Below, piece by piece: positions 46,923-53,884 of a DNA stretch of 64,000 nt. The DNA is from Brevundimonas sp. (GTDB lineage Bacteria; Pseudomonadota; Alphaproteobacteria; Caulobacterales; Caulobacteraceae): positions 1 through 64,000 of the forward strand of contig NZ_JAIXTC010000007.1 of the NCBI RefSeq assembly GCF_027484365.1, given 5' to 3'. A program made the position numbers and the translations under genes. Under the pieces are notes generated by a model. That model was not told the DNA's origin and searched no databases. It worked only from the letters and a program-made list of their open reading frames with translations. The number at the start of each line of letters is the position of its first letter. Position 1 is the stretch's first letter.

Positions 46923-47371
46923 AGGGGCGAGGCCTCGACCAGCACCTCGGTACGGCGGCGCAGGGGTTCGGCCAGGCCCGAGGCGGTCGTCGCCCCCTGG
47001 TCGCCGGCGGCGGACAGTTCAAAGGCCGGCGTCGGCCAGCCGGCGGCCGTCAGCGCCTCGGCGACCGCCAGGGCACGCTGTTCGGACAGGGCCTGGTTGG
47101 CGTCCGCGCCGCCCGTCGATGAGGCCAGCCCGAGGACCCGGACCATGGTGATCCTGCAGCCCTGAAGCTGGGTCGCGGTCAGACCGATGGCCGTTCGCGC
47201 CGCGTCGGTCAGGGTCGCCTGGTCCTCAGCGAAATAGATGTCGAACCGCCTTGCGGCGCAGGCCGAGGGTTCGGCCACCAGATCTTCCCGCCTCGGTGTT
47301 CCGGGCGTCGAACACCCCGTCAGGGCCACCGCCGCCAGACTCGCCGCCAGAGCCGTCGATCGCATCGTCAT
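46919..47371 (-). CDS. OmpA-family lipoprotein
   Basis: A 150-aa protein with lipobox AVALTGC (Cys ~20). The OmpA-like region spans ~40-148: FDIYFAEDQATLTDAART, LSEQRALAVAEALTAAGW and RRRTEVLVEA, in line with peptidoglycan-binding domains. It probably bridges outer membrane and wall. MTMR offers two close start codons. Its end overlaps the facing methyltransferase gene by 4 bp. Confidence 0.88.
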   Translation of the reverse strand: MTMRSTALAASLAAVALTGCSTPGTPRREDLVAEPSACAARRFDIYFAEDQATLTDAARTAIGLTATQLQGCRITMVRVLGLASSTGGADANQALSEQRALAVAEALTAAGWPTPAFELSAAGDQGATTASGLAEPLRRRTEVLVEASPL

Positions 47372-47400
47372 CTCGCCCGCTCCGTGATCTCGTCATGGCA

Positions 47401-47430
47401 AGGGCGGCCCGTCGGGTGACGAGCCGCCCT
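47401..47430. repeat. hairpin between OmpA-lipoprotein and glycine-zipper genes
   Basis: AGGGCGGC (47401-47408) and GCCGCCCT (47423-47430) form an 8-bp stem. It lies between two minus-strand genes; the T-run is on the wrong side for a minus-strand terminator, so its role is open. Confidence 0.4.
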
Positions 47431-47453
47431 GAAAAACCTTGCGGTTCAGTATC

Positions 47454-47798
47454 CTAGTAGCGACGCTGACCGTTTTCCCAGTAGCACTCGTCCTGGCGGT
47501 TGTCGTAGCAGTAGTAGTAATTTCCGCGGTTATCGCGGTAGCGCTGCTGGTTGTTGCGGTCGGCTTGTGAGCCGCGGACGGCGCCGATGGCGCCGCCGGC
47601 GAGGCCACCGATGAGGGCGCCGGTCGCGGCGTTGCCGCTGCCGACATTGTTGCCGATGATGGCACCCGCGATCGCACCGATGCCGGCGCCGATGGCGCCC
47701 TGGCGGACCGTTTCGTTGGAGCCGTTGCCGTAGGGGTCACTGGCGCAGGCCGAGGCCAGCAGGCCGGCGGCCCCGATCGCGATAATCGCCTTGTTCAT
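47454..47798 (-). CDS. glycine-zipper lipoprotein
   Basis: A 114-aa protein with lipoprotein signal (MNKAIIAIGAAGLLASAC) and a glycine-zipper 2TM stretch (GAIGAGIGAIAGAIIGNNVG and GALIGGLAGGAIGAVRG). The tail is rich in Asn, Arg and Tyr (YYYCYDNRQDECYW). Such proteins sit at the outer membrane; some, like SlyB or YMGG, respond to stress. Start 47798 follows AAGGA; a Met 15 bases upstream is less likely. Confidence 0.85.
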   Translation of the reverse strand: MNKAIIAIGAAGLLASACASDPYGNGSNETVRQGAIGAGIGAIAGAIIGNNVGSGNAATGALIGGLAGGAIGAVRGSQADRNNQQRYRDNRGNYYYCYDNRQDECYWENGQRRY

Positions 47799-47956
47799 GA
47801 GATGGTCCTTCATTCCTGATGTTCGCCCCGAAAGCGAGAACGCTGGATTATGGCAGAGGTTCCGCGCCTATGCTCCCGGTTAACGATGTCATATGACTGT
47901 CGAAGCCGGCGCGCGAGGGGCGTGGCCGGCGAAACGACAGTCGAGGGGGAGTCACC

Positions 47957-48313
47957 ATGCGTTTTCCTGAACCGGTCCGGAGTTCGGACGACCACGCCAG
48001 CCCTGTGTGGGCCCGCACCAAGCGTCGCTCGAGCGGCGGCGGCGGCGGCCTCGTCGGCGTGATCGTGACCCTGCTGGCCCTGTTCGGCGTCCTGACCGCG
48101 GTGCTGGGCATCAAGGAAAGGTCGCTGGCCGAAGGCGGGGCCTTGATGGACGGCTGGATCACCGCCGGCGTGAACCAGGGCAGGACCCTGATCGGTCAGG
48201 CTCCGGAGGCCGCAGAGGTCGCCGCCGACAAGGCCGGAGCCGCCGCCACGAAGACCGGGGACGCCCTGGACGCCGCCGCCGCGACCGCGGCCCCGACGCC
48301 CCCGACACAATAG
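47957..48313 (+). CDS. unknown single-helix membrane protein
   Basis: A 118-aa protein with a polar N-terminus, a Gly-rich linker (SSGGGGG), one membrane helix (~31-50, LVGVIVTLLALFGVLTAVLG) and an Ala-rich C-terminal part (~80-118) likely helical. No family recognised. The ATG follows GGGGGAG-like sequence. It precedes the diacylglycerol-kinase-like gene by 45 bp on the same strand. Confidence 0.72.
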   Translation: MRFPEPVRSSDDHASPVWARTKRRSSGGGGGLVGVIVTLLALFGVLTAVLGIKERSLAEGGALMDGWITAGVNQGRTLIGQAPEAAEVAADKAGAAATKTGDALDAAAATAAPTPPTQ

Positions 48314-48358
48314 TGAAGCTTCGCCGGAACGCCCGGCGAGACAGTGCGTTCGGGGCGA

Positions 48359-49336
48359 ATGACCGATACGATCCTGCCTGACGTCGAACCCCCGACGCCC
48401 GATCAGACCGCCACGGAGGCGGGCGCGGAGCCGCGCGTCTTGACGCGCCACGTCCCGATCAAACGGGTGGTGGTGCTGGTCAATCCCCTGTCCGGCTCGG
48501 TCGGCCCGCGCGCTGCGGCCGAGGTCGAGGCGATCCTGGCCGGGTATCCGTGCGAGGCGGAGGTCGTCGAACTGGTCGGCGCCACGATGGACGCCCAGAT
48601 CAACACGGCCCTGGCGTCCGCGCCGGATGTGCTGTTCGTCCTGGCCGGCGACGGCACGGCGCGGGCGGCGGCCTCGAAGGCCGGGCCCAAGGGTCCGCTG
48701 GTCGCGCCCCTGCCGGGCGGGACCATGAACATGCTGCCGAAAGCCCTCTACGGCACGACCGACTGGAAGGTGGCCCTGAGAAACGCCCTGGAGCACGGCC
48801 GGTCCCAGTGCGTCTCGGGCGGCTCGGTCGAGGGCCAGGCCTTCTATTGCGCCGGCATCTTCGGCTCGCCCGCCCTGTGGGCCCCGGCGCGCGAGGCCAT
48901 GCGAACCGGCAAGCTCAGCCTGGCCTGGACCTATGGCCGGCGCGCCCTGCGTCGCGCCTTCTCCGGCAAGATCCGGGTCGAGCTGGACGGCGGCAAGGCG
49001 CGCAAGAGCGAGGCCCTGGTCCTGATCAGTCCGATGATCTCCACGGCCATGGACGAACCGGTCGGGCTGGAGGCCGCAGCGATGGATCCCGCCGACGCGG
49101 CCCAGGCCTTCCGCCTGGCGGCCACGGCCCTGTTCAGCGACTGGCGTCAGGACCCGTCGGTCGTGACCCGGCCCGCCAGGCGCATCCGCATCAAGGCCCG
49201 CTCGCGCATCCCGGCCGTGCTGGACGGCGAGCCGACCCTGTTGCCCCACGACACGACCGTGACCTTCATCGCCAAGGCCTTCAACGCCCTGGTCCCCGAG
49301 CCCCCCGCGCCCGCCCCGGTCGAGGGCGCGGCCTGA
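48359..49336 (+). CDS. diacylglycerol/lipid kinase family protein
   Basis: A 325-aa DAGK-catalytic-type protein. The signature VLVNPLSGSVGPRAAAE, the nucleotide loop FVLAGDGTARAAAS and PLPGGTMNMLPKAL are clear. It would phosphorylate diacylglycerol or another lipid alcohol. The start is ATG 48359 although a GTG at 48344 is in frame. The phosphoesterase gene begins 2 bp after its stop, so the two may act in one lipid-phosphate pathway. Confidence 0.88.
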   Translation: MTDTILPDVEPPTPDQTATEAGAEPRVLTRHVPIKRVVVLVNPLSGSVGPRAAAEVEAILAGYPCEAEVVELVGATMDAQINTALASAPDVLFVLAGDGTARAAASKAGPKGPLVAPLPGGTMNMLPKALYGTTDWKVALRNALEHGRSQCVSGGSVEGQAFYCAGIFGSPALWAPAREAMRTGKLSLAWTYGRRALRRAFSGKIRVELDGGKARKSEALVLISPMISTAMDEPVGLEAAAMDPADAAQAFRLAATALFSDWRQDPSVVTRPARRIRIKARSRIPAVLDGEPTLLPHDTTVTFIAKAFNALVPEPPAPAPVEGAA

Positions 49337-49338
49337 GC

Positions 49339-50190
49339 ATGGGACGGGTCCTCCAGTTTTCGGACATCCATTTCGGGGTCGAGCACAAACACGCCTGCGC
49401 CGCCGCGCTCGACTACGCCCACGCCGCGCCCAGCGACCTGATCCTGATCACCGGCGACATCACCCAGAAGGGCTATCCGGACGAGTTTTCGGCGGCCGGC
49501 GCCTGGATCAAGGCCATGCCGACGCCGCGCTTCGTCATCGTCGGCAACCACGACGTCCCCTACTGGGACGTGGCGGCGCGGTTGTTCTGGCCGTGGAAGG
49601 CGTTCGAGACGGCGACCGGCCACCCGGCCCATGACGGGGAGTTCGTCTCCGATACGGTCATGGTGCGCGGCGTCACGACGGCCCGGGGCTGGCAGGCCCG
49701 GGCCAACTGGTCCAAGGGCGTCATCGATCTGGACCAGACCCGGCGCGCGGCCGAGGCCCTGCGCGCCGCCCCGGTCGGAGCCCTGCGCATCCTGGCCTGC
49801 CACCACCCGCTGATCGAGATGATCGGTGCGCCGATGACCGGCGAGGTGAAGCGCGGCGACGCGGCGGCGGAAATCTTCGCCGAGGCCGGGGTCGATCTGA
49901 TCACTACGGGCCATGTGCATGTGCCCTTCGCCCTGCCGATCGACCTGTCGGACCGCTGTTCCTACGCCATCGGCTGCGGGACCCTGTCGCACCGCGAGCG
50001 GGGCACGCCGCCGAGCTTCAACGAGATCGTCTGGGACAGGCACCAGATCACGATCAACGCCATCGCCTGGACCGGCGAGCGGTTCGAATGCAGCCAGTCG
50101 TGGAAACTGCCGCGTCGCCAGGACACCCGCCATGCCGAAACGGCGCCCGATCCGGCCGTGCGGGGGGTCAAGGAGGCGGCGGCGGTGTGA
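49339..50190 (+). CDS. metallophosphoesterase (calcineurin-like)
   Basis: A 283-aa cytoplasmic enzyme with the five-block dimetal pattern: FSDIHFGVEH, LITGDITQKG, IVGNHDVPYWD, ACHHPL and TTGHVHVPFA. The type resembles cyclic-nucleotide or lipid phosphodiesterases of the CpdA group. It starts 2 bp after the lipid kinase gene and is probably translated with it. Confidence 0.9.
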   Translation: MGRVLQFSDIHFGVEHKHACAAALDYAHAAPSDLILITGDITQKGYPDEFSAAGAWIKAMPTPRFVIVGNHDVPYWDVAARLFWPWKAFETATGHPAHDGEFVSDTVMVRGVTTARGWQARANWSKGVIDLDQTRRAAEALRAAPVGALRILACHHPLIEMIGAPMTGEVKRGDAAAEIFAEAGVDLITTGHVHVPFALPIDLSDRCSYAIGCGTLSHRERGTPPSFNEIVWDRHQITINAIAWTGERFECSQSWKLPRRQDTRHAETAPDPAVRGVKEAAAV

Positions 50191-50257
50191 GCTCGCAGCC
50201 TCGATTCAGGCTTGCCCCCGGGGTGGCCGTCTCCGAGGAGGGGCCCGACAAGCAAGA

Positions 50258-50284
50258 AGCCGCGACCCGAAGGCCGCGGCTCTT
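50258..50284 (+). terminator. hairpin after the metallophosphoesterase gene
   Basis: AGCCGCG (50258-50264) pairs with CGCGGCT (50275-50281) across a 10-base loop, followed by CTTGTCT. It lies between convergent genes and probably ends both transcripts. Confidence 0.6.
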
Positions 50285-50308
50285 GTCTGATGTGCGGGCC
50301 TCAGCCCG

Positions 50309-50485
50309 CTATATGCGCGTCCCGCGCCCCCTGAGTCCGCCCGCGACCAGGGAGATGACGAACAGGATGATGGCGATGACGGCGACGAACTTCGCGATTT
50401 CGAACGAGAAGTCGGCGATGCCGCCGAAGCCGAGAACGGCGGCGACGAGGGCGACAACGAGGAAGATGATGGCCCAGCGGATCAT
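50309..50485 (-). CDS. DUF1328 (YtjA-type) small membrane protein
   Basis: A 58-aa protein with two membrane helices: MIRWAIIFLVVALVAAVLGF, then IAKFVAVIAIILFVISLVAG, ending LRGRGTRI. This is the canonical length and sequence of DUF1328. The start follows GGAGG (on the minus strand) closely. It is linked to membrane-stress responses in relatives but lacks a defined role. It is followed by the terminator at 50258. Confidence 0.9.
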   Translation of the reverse strand: MIRWAIIFLVVALVAAVLGFGGIADFSFEIAKFVAVIAIILFVISLVAGGLRGRGTRI

Positions 50486-50575
50486 GGGAGGCCTCCTTGA
50501 GAGGGTTGATGACAGGCGCCGCCCAACCTCGACGCCGCCTGTCTGATCAACGTCCCGGAGGACCCGCCGTTCCGC

Positions 50576-50977
50576 CTATCGCCGGTACCGGCCGTGCGAC
50601 TTCTCGGTGAAGGCCGCCGCGACCATGGTCGCCAGGGCCGGGTTGCGCAGGAAGATCCAGCCGCCGGCCAGGGCCGCGACCGTGCCCAGGATCGGACGCT
50701 GGCGGAACAGGGCCACGGCGCGGCTCCCCAGACCCGGAGCCACATCCTCATAGTCGTCCTCGTCGTCCATCGCGCCGGAGGCGTTCAGGAAGACGACGGC
50801 GACCACGATGGCGATCAGGGCGAAGACCCCGGCCGTGATCGCCGCCGCGCCGAGCGGCGGCAGGACCAGGGCGAGCGCGTAGTAGAGGGTCGCGCCCAGC
50901 GCCACGATGGCGACGAAGGCGCTGGCGGCGACCACGAAGGCCGCCGTCAGTTTCTTGACCAGCCCCTTGCCGATCAT
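50576..50977 (-). CDS. holin-like/unknown two-helix membrane protein
   Basis: A 133-aa protein with two or three membrane helices (~10-60) and a charged acidic loop (DDEDDYED) then a C-terminal hydrophobic piece. It resembles small phage-holin-superfamily proteins that pair with YqjD/ElaB proteins. Its ATG overlaps the stop codon of the YqjD-like gene by one base, so they are cotranslated. Confidence 0.75.
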   Translation of the reverse strand: MIGKGLVKKLTAAFVVAASAFVAIVALGATLYYALALVLPPLGAAAITAGVFALIAIVVAVVFLNASGAMDDEDDYEDVAPGLGSRAVALFRQRPILGTVAALAGGWIFLRNPALATMVAAAFTEKSHGRYRR

Positions 50978-51354
50978 CAGCGGCGACGGCCCGCGAGCAG
51001 CAGGCCGAGCACGATGCCGACGCCCAGGGCGATGGCGGTCGACTGGACCGGACGTTCCTGGACCCGCTCGGTGATGTAACGCTGGGCCTCGTCGAACCGC
51101 TCGGAGGCGTCGTCGTAATATTCGCGGCCGCGCACGCGGGCCTGGTCGTAATAGCCGCGGGCCTGGTCGCGCAGTTCGTCGGCGCGCTCGCGGATGCGGG
51201 CGTCGGCCTCGGCGGCCTTCTCGCGCAGGCGGGCCTCGGTCTCGGCCGCCTTGGCCTTGAGGCGCGCGGTTTCCTCGCGGGCCCCGACCTTCAGGTCCTC
51301 CTTGAGGGTGTTGAGGTCGTTCTTGATGTCTTCACGTGCCTTCGAGGTCGCCAT
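50977..51354 (-). CDS. YqjD/ElaB-type (DUF883) membrane-anchored coiled-coil protein
   Basis: A 125-aa protein with a long charged helix (~5-100, Ala/Glu/Arg-rich, AREETARLKAKAAETEARLR) and a C-terminal single membrane helix (ALGVGIVLGLLLAG). This layout matches DUF883 proteins that bind ribosomes at the inner membrane in stationary phase. It is first of a three-gene set with the holin-like and DUF1328 proteins. Confidence 0.88.
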   Translation of the reverse strand: MATSKAREDIKNDLNTLKEDLKVGAREETARLKAKAAETEARLREKAAEADARIRERADELRDQARGYYDQARVRGREYYDDASERFDEAQRYITERVQERPVQSTAIALGVGIVLGLLLAGRRR

Positions 51355-51456
51355 GATGCCGCGCTCCGTTTTGTCAGCTTTGCCGTAGATACAGGCCTAG
51401 TGCGGTCAACGCCAGATTAGGGCGGCGGTTCCTTGCGGTGCAGCACGAAGGCGCGA

Positions 51457-51561
51457 GGCAGTAGGGCATAGGCAGTAGGCAGTAGGCCGTGGGTGGCCGC
51501 GATGGCCGGCTGACCTCGCCAGAACCCTATTGCCTATTGCCTACTGCCTACTGCCTACTGG
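51457..51561. repeat. inverted cluster of GGCAGTA heptamers (locus C)
   Basis: Left arm 51457-51488 contains GGCAGTA-type units; right arm 51526-51561 has CTACTGC/CTATTGC units in tandem. The right arm ends 4 bases before the FAH gene ATG, where the ribosome-binding site should be. Confidence 0.75.
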
Positions 51562-51565
51562 GCCC

Positions 51566-52219
51566 ATGACCTCCTTCCTCTTCCCTCCCGCCCCGACCGT
51601 CTCCCTGCCCATCGCCGACGATGATCGCCGTTTCCCGGTGCGGCGGATCCTCTGTGTGGGCCAGAACTATGCGGCCCATGCGCGTGAGATGGGCAGCGAC
51701 CCGACGCGCCAGGCGCCCTTCTTCTTTTCCAAGCCCGCGGACGCCATCGTCACCGACGGCGCGGACCCCGCCTATCCGTCGGCGACATCGAACCTGCACT
51801 ACGAGGTCGAACTGGTCGCCGCCATCGGCGAGGGCGGAACGATCGCGGGCTGGGCCGTCGGCGTCGATCTGACGCGGCGCGATCTTCAGGCCCAGGCCAA
51901 GGTAAAGGGGAGACCGTGGGACGCGGCCAAGGGGTTCGACCAGTCGGCCCCCTGCGGCCCCCTGACGCTCGGCGCCCTGCCAGAACCGGCGGGGGCCATT
52001 GCGATCACCGTCAACGGCGAGACGAAACAGGCCTCGACCCTGTCCGAGATGATCTGGAACCCGGCCGAGATCGTCGAAAAGGCGGGCGAGCTGTGGGCCC
52101 TGCAGCCCGGCGACCTGATCTTCACCGGCACGCCCGAGGGCGTCGGACCTTTGGTCGCAGGCGACGTCGTCGAGGCGACCATCGCCGGTCTCGAAACCCT
52201 GAGGTTCACCGTAAAATGA
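51566..52219 (+). CDS. FAH-family hydrolase (fumarylpyruvate/fumarylacetoacetate type)
   Basis: A 217-aa FAH-fold enzyme. Metal ligands and substrate motifs are seen in ILCVGQNYAAHAREMG, LHYEVELVAAIGEGG and DLIFTGTPEGVGPL. At this length it resembles fumarylpyruvate hydrolase or the short FAH group, not the longer FAA hydrolase. With the isomerase next to it, it probably ends a gentisate- or homogentisate-type ring-cleavage route. The ATG at 51566 lacks an SD because heptamers occupy that place. Confidence 0.85.
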   Translation: MTSFLFPPAPTVSLPIADDDRRFPVRRILCVGQNYAAHAREMGSDPTRQAPFFFSKPADAIVTDGADPAYPSATSNLHYEVELVAAIGEGGTIAGWAVGVDLTRRDLQAQAKVKGRPWDAAKGFDQSAPCGPLTLGALPEPAGAIAITVNGETKQASTLSEMIWNPAEIVEKAGELWALQPGDLIFTGTPEGVGPLVAGDVVEATIAGLETLRFTVK

Positions 52220-52848
52220 TCCTGCACGGCTATTTCCGCTCCAGCGCGGCCTATCGGACGCGGATCGCCCTCAACCTGAAGGGGGTCGCGTACGAGCCGC
52301 ACGACATCGACCTGCGCACCGGGGCGCAGCGATCGGAGGCCTTCCTCAGGCTGAATCCGCAGGGACTGGTCCCGGCGCTGGAGGTGGATGGGGTCGTCAT
52401 CACCCAGAGCACCGCGATCCTGGAATGGCTGGACGACACCTTCCCCGAACCGGCCCTGATGCCGTCAGACGCCATCGGCCGGGCCCAGGTGCGGGGAATG
52501 GTCGGGCTCATCGCCTCGGACATCCATCCGCTGAACAATCTGCGGGTCCTGAGCGAACTGCGCGGGACCTTCGGCGCGGATCAGGCGCAGATCGACGCCT
52601 GGGCCGGGCGCTGGATGGTTCCCGGGTTCGAGGCCCTGACGGCGCTGACGGCGAAACAGGGGAGCGGCTGGCTGCATGGCGACACCCCGACCCTGGCCGA
52701 CTGTTATCTGATCCCCCAGCTGTTTTCGGCCCGGCGGTTCAATGTGGACCTGACGCCCTTCCCGGCCCTGACGGCGATCGAGGCGCGAGCCCTGGCCCAC
52801 CCCGCCTTCGCCGCCGCCCATCCGGACCTGCAGCCCGGCGCCGACTGA
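52216..52848 (+). CDS. maiA: maleylacetoacetate/maleylpyruvate isomerase (zeta-class GST)
   Basis: A 210-aa GST-fold protein with the zeta-class active-site motif YFRSSAAYRTRIALNLKG (Ser-Ser catalytic region) and QSTAILEWLDDTFPEPAL. It converts maleylacetoacetate or maleylpyruvate to the fumaryl isomer with glutathione. It overlaps the FAH-family gene by 4 bp (ATGA), so the two are coupled and likely act on one substrate series. Confidence 0.88.
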   Translation: MILHGYFRSSAAYRTRIALNLKGVAYEPHDIDLRTGAQRSEAFLRLNPQGLVPALEVDGVVITQSTAILEWLDDTFPEPALMPSDAIGRAQVRGMVGLIASDIHPLNNLRVLSELRGTFGADQAQIDAWAGRWMVPGFEALTALTAKQGSGWLHGDTPTLADCYLIPQLFSARRFNVDLTPFPALTAIEARALAHPAFAAAHPDLQPGAD

Positions 52849-52927
52849 CCGAGCCGTGTTCCGCCGGTAAGGAACCGGTAGGGTCTCCCTCAGCATCGCT
52901 TAAGCATTGGTGGTGCAGAGTGCCGGG

Positions 52928-53818
52928 GTGAAATCACGCGTTTCCCCTTCTCCGGCCGCGAAGCTGGCCCTCGCGGTCGTGACCGAGCCCGAGCGCGCAC
53001 TCCCCGTTCCCGTCGGCGCGCGCGAAGAGGCGATGCGCACCCTGTTGCAGACGGCCGCTGACGCCGGGGTCGCCCTGATCGCCACCCGCCCGACCGGCGA
53101 CGGCGAGCGGCTGCTGGGACAGGCCTGGCCCTTCCCGTCGCCCTTCTCCGTGACCGTGCGCACCGTGGCCCTGTCCGAGGGTCTGGACCGGGTCGAGGCC
53201 CGCGCCCGGCGTTCGCTGGAGCGGATGGGCCTGCCGCGCGGCGACGTCCTGCTGGCCTCCGGCGCGTCCGACCTGGCCGGTGCCGAGGGCCGCGCCCTGT
53301 GGGACCGGATGCAGGCGCTCAAGGACCGCGGCCTCTACAAGCGCATCGGCTTCATGGCGACGATGGAGGACGGACCGACGCTGCTCGCGCGCCGTTTCCA
53401 GCCCGACGTGGTGCAGATGCCCTGCAATATCCTCGACCAGAGGCCGGTCACCGAAGGCGTTCTGAGCGACCTCGCCGGGATGGGCGTCGACGTCCATGTC
53501 TCGTCAGTGTTCGCGCGGGGCCTGTTGTTCACCAACCAGGAAAACCTGCCGCCGCATCTGGCCGATCACGGCATCGCCCTGTCGCGCACCCGGCGGCGTC
53601 TGGCCGAGGCGCGGATCGATCCGATGCAGGCGGCGCTCGCCTTCTGCCTCGGCCTGCCGCCGGCCGCCGCCGTGGTCGCGAGCGTCGCCTCGGCCGCCGA
53701 GCTGCGCGCGGTCCTGGCCGCCGCCCACGCCCCGCGCCCCGACCTGGACTGGGACGCCCTGGCCTTCCAGGAGCCGGCGGTGCTGAGCGCGGGATACCGC
53801 CAGCGGGTCGCGGCCTGA
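52928..53818 (+). CDS. aldo/keto reductase-fold protein lacking the catalytic tetrad
   Basis: About 296 aa. The barrel is recognised from GVALIATRPTGDGERLLGQ, LERMGLPRGDVLLAS, LYKRIGFMATMEDG, QPDVVQMPCNILDQRP and RLAEARIDPMQAALAFCLG. However the four catalytic positions (Asp, Tyr, Lys, His in active enzymes) appear as Ala, Gly, Arg and Ala/Ser in these segments. It may bind a ligand without classical reduction. The start is unsure: GTG at 52928, 52910 or TTG at 52907. It precedes mutS by 66 bp. Confidence 0.75.
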   Translation: MKSRVSPSPAAKLALAVVTEPERALPVPVGAREEAMRTLLQTAADAGVALIATRPTGDGERLLGQAWPFPSPFSVTVRTVALSEGLDRVEARARRSLERMGLPRGDVLLASGASDLAGAEGRALWDRMQALKDRGLYKRIGFMATMEDGPTLLARRFQPDVVQMPCNILDQRPVTEGVLSDLAGMGVDVHVSSVFARGLLFTNQENLPPHLADHGIALSRTRRRLAEARIDPMQAALAFCLGLPPAAAVVASVASAAELRAVLAAAHAPRPDLDWDALAFQEPAVLSAGYRQRVAA

Positions 53819-53884
53819 TCCTGCCCCGACGGGGGAGGAATAGCTTGAGCCGACGCGGACGATCCGTCACCCTGACGGGACGTC

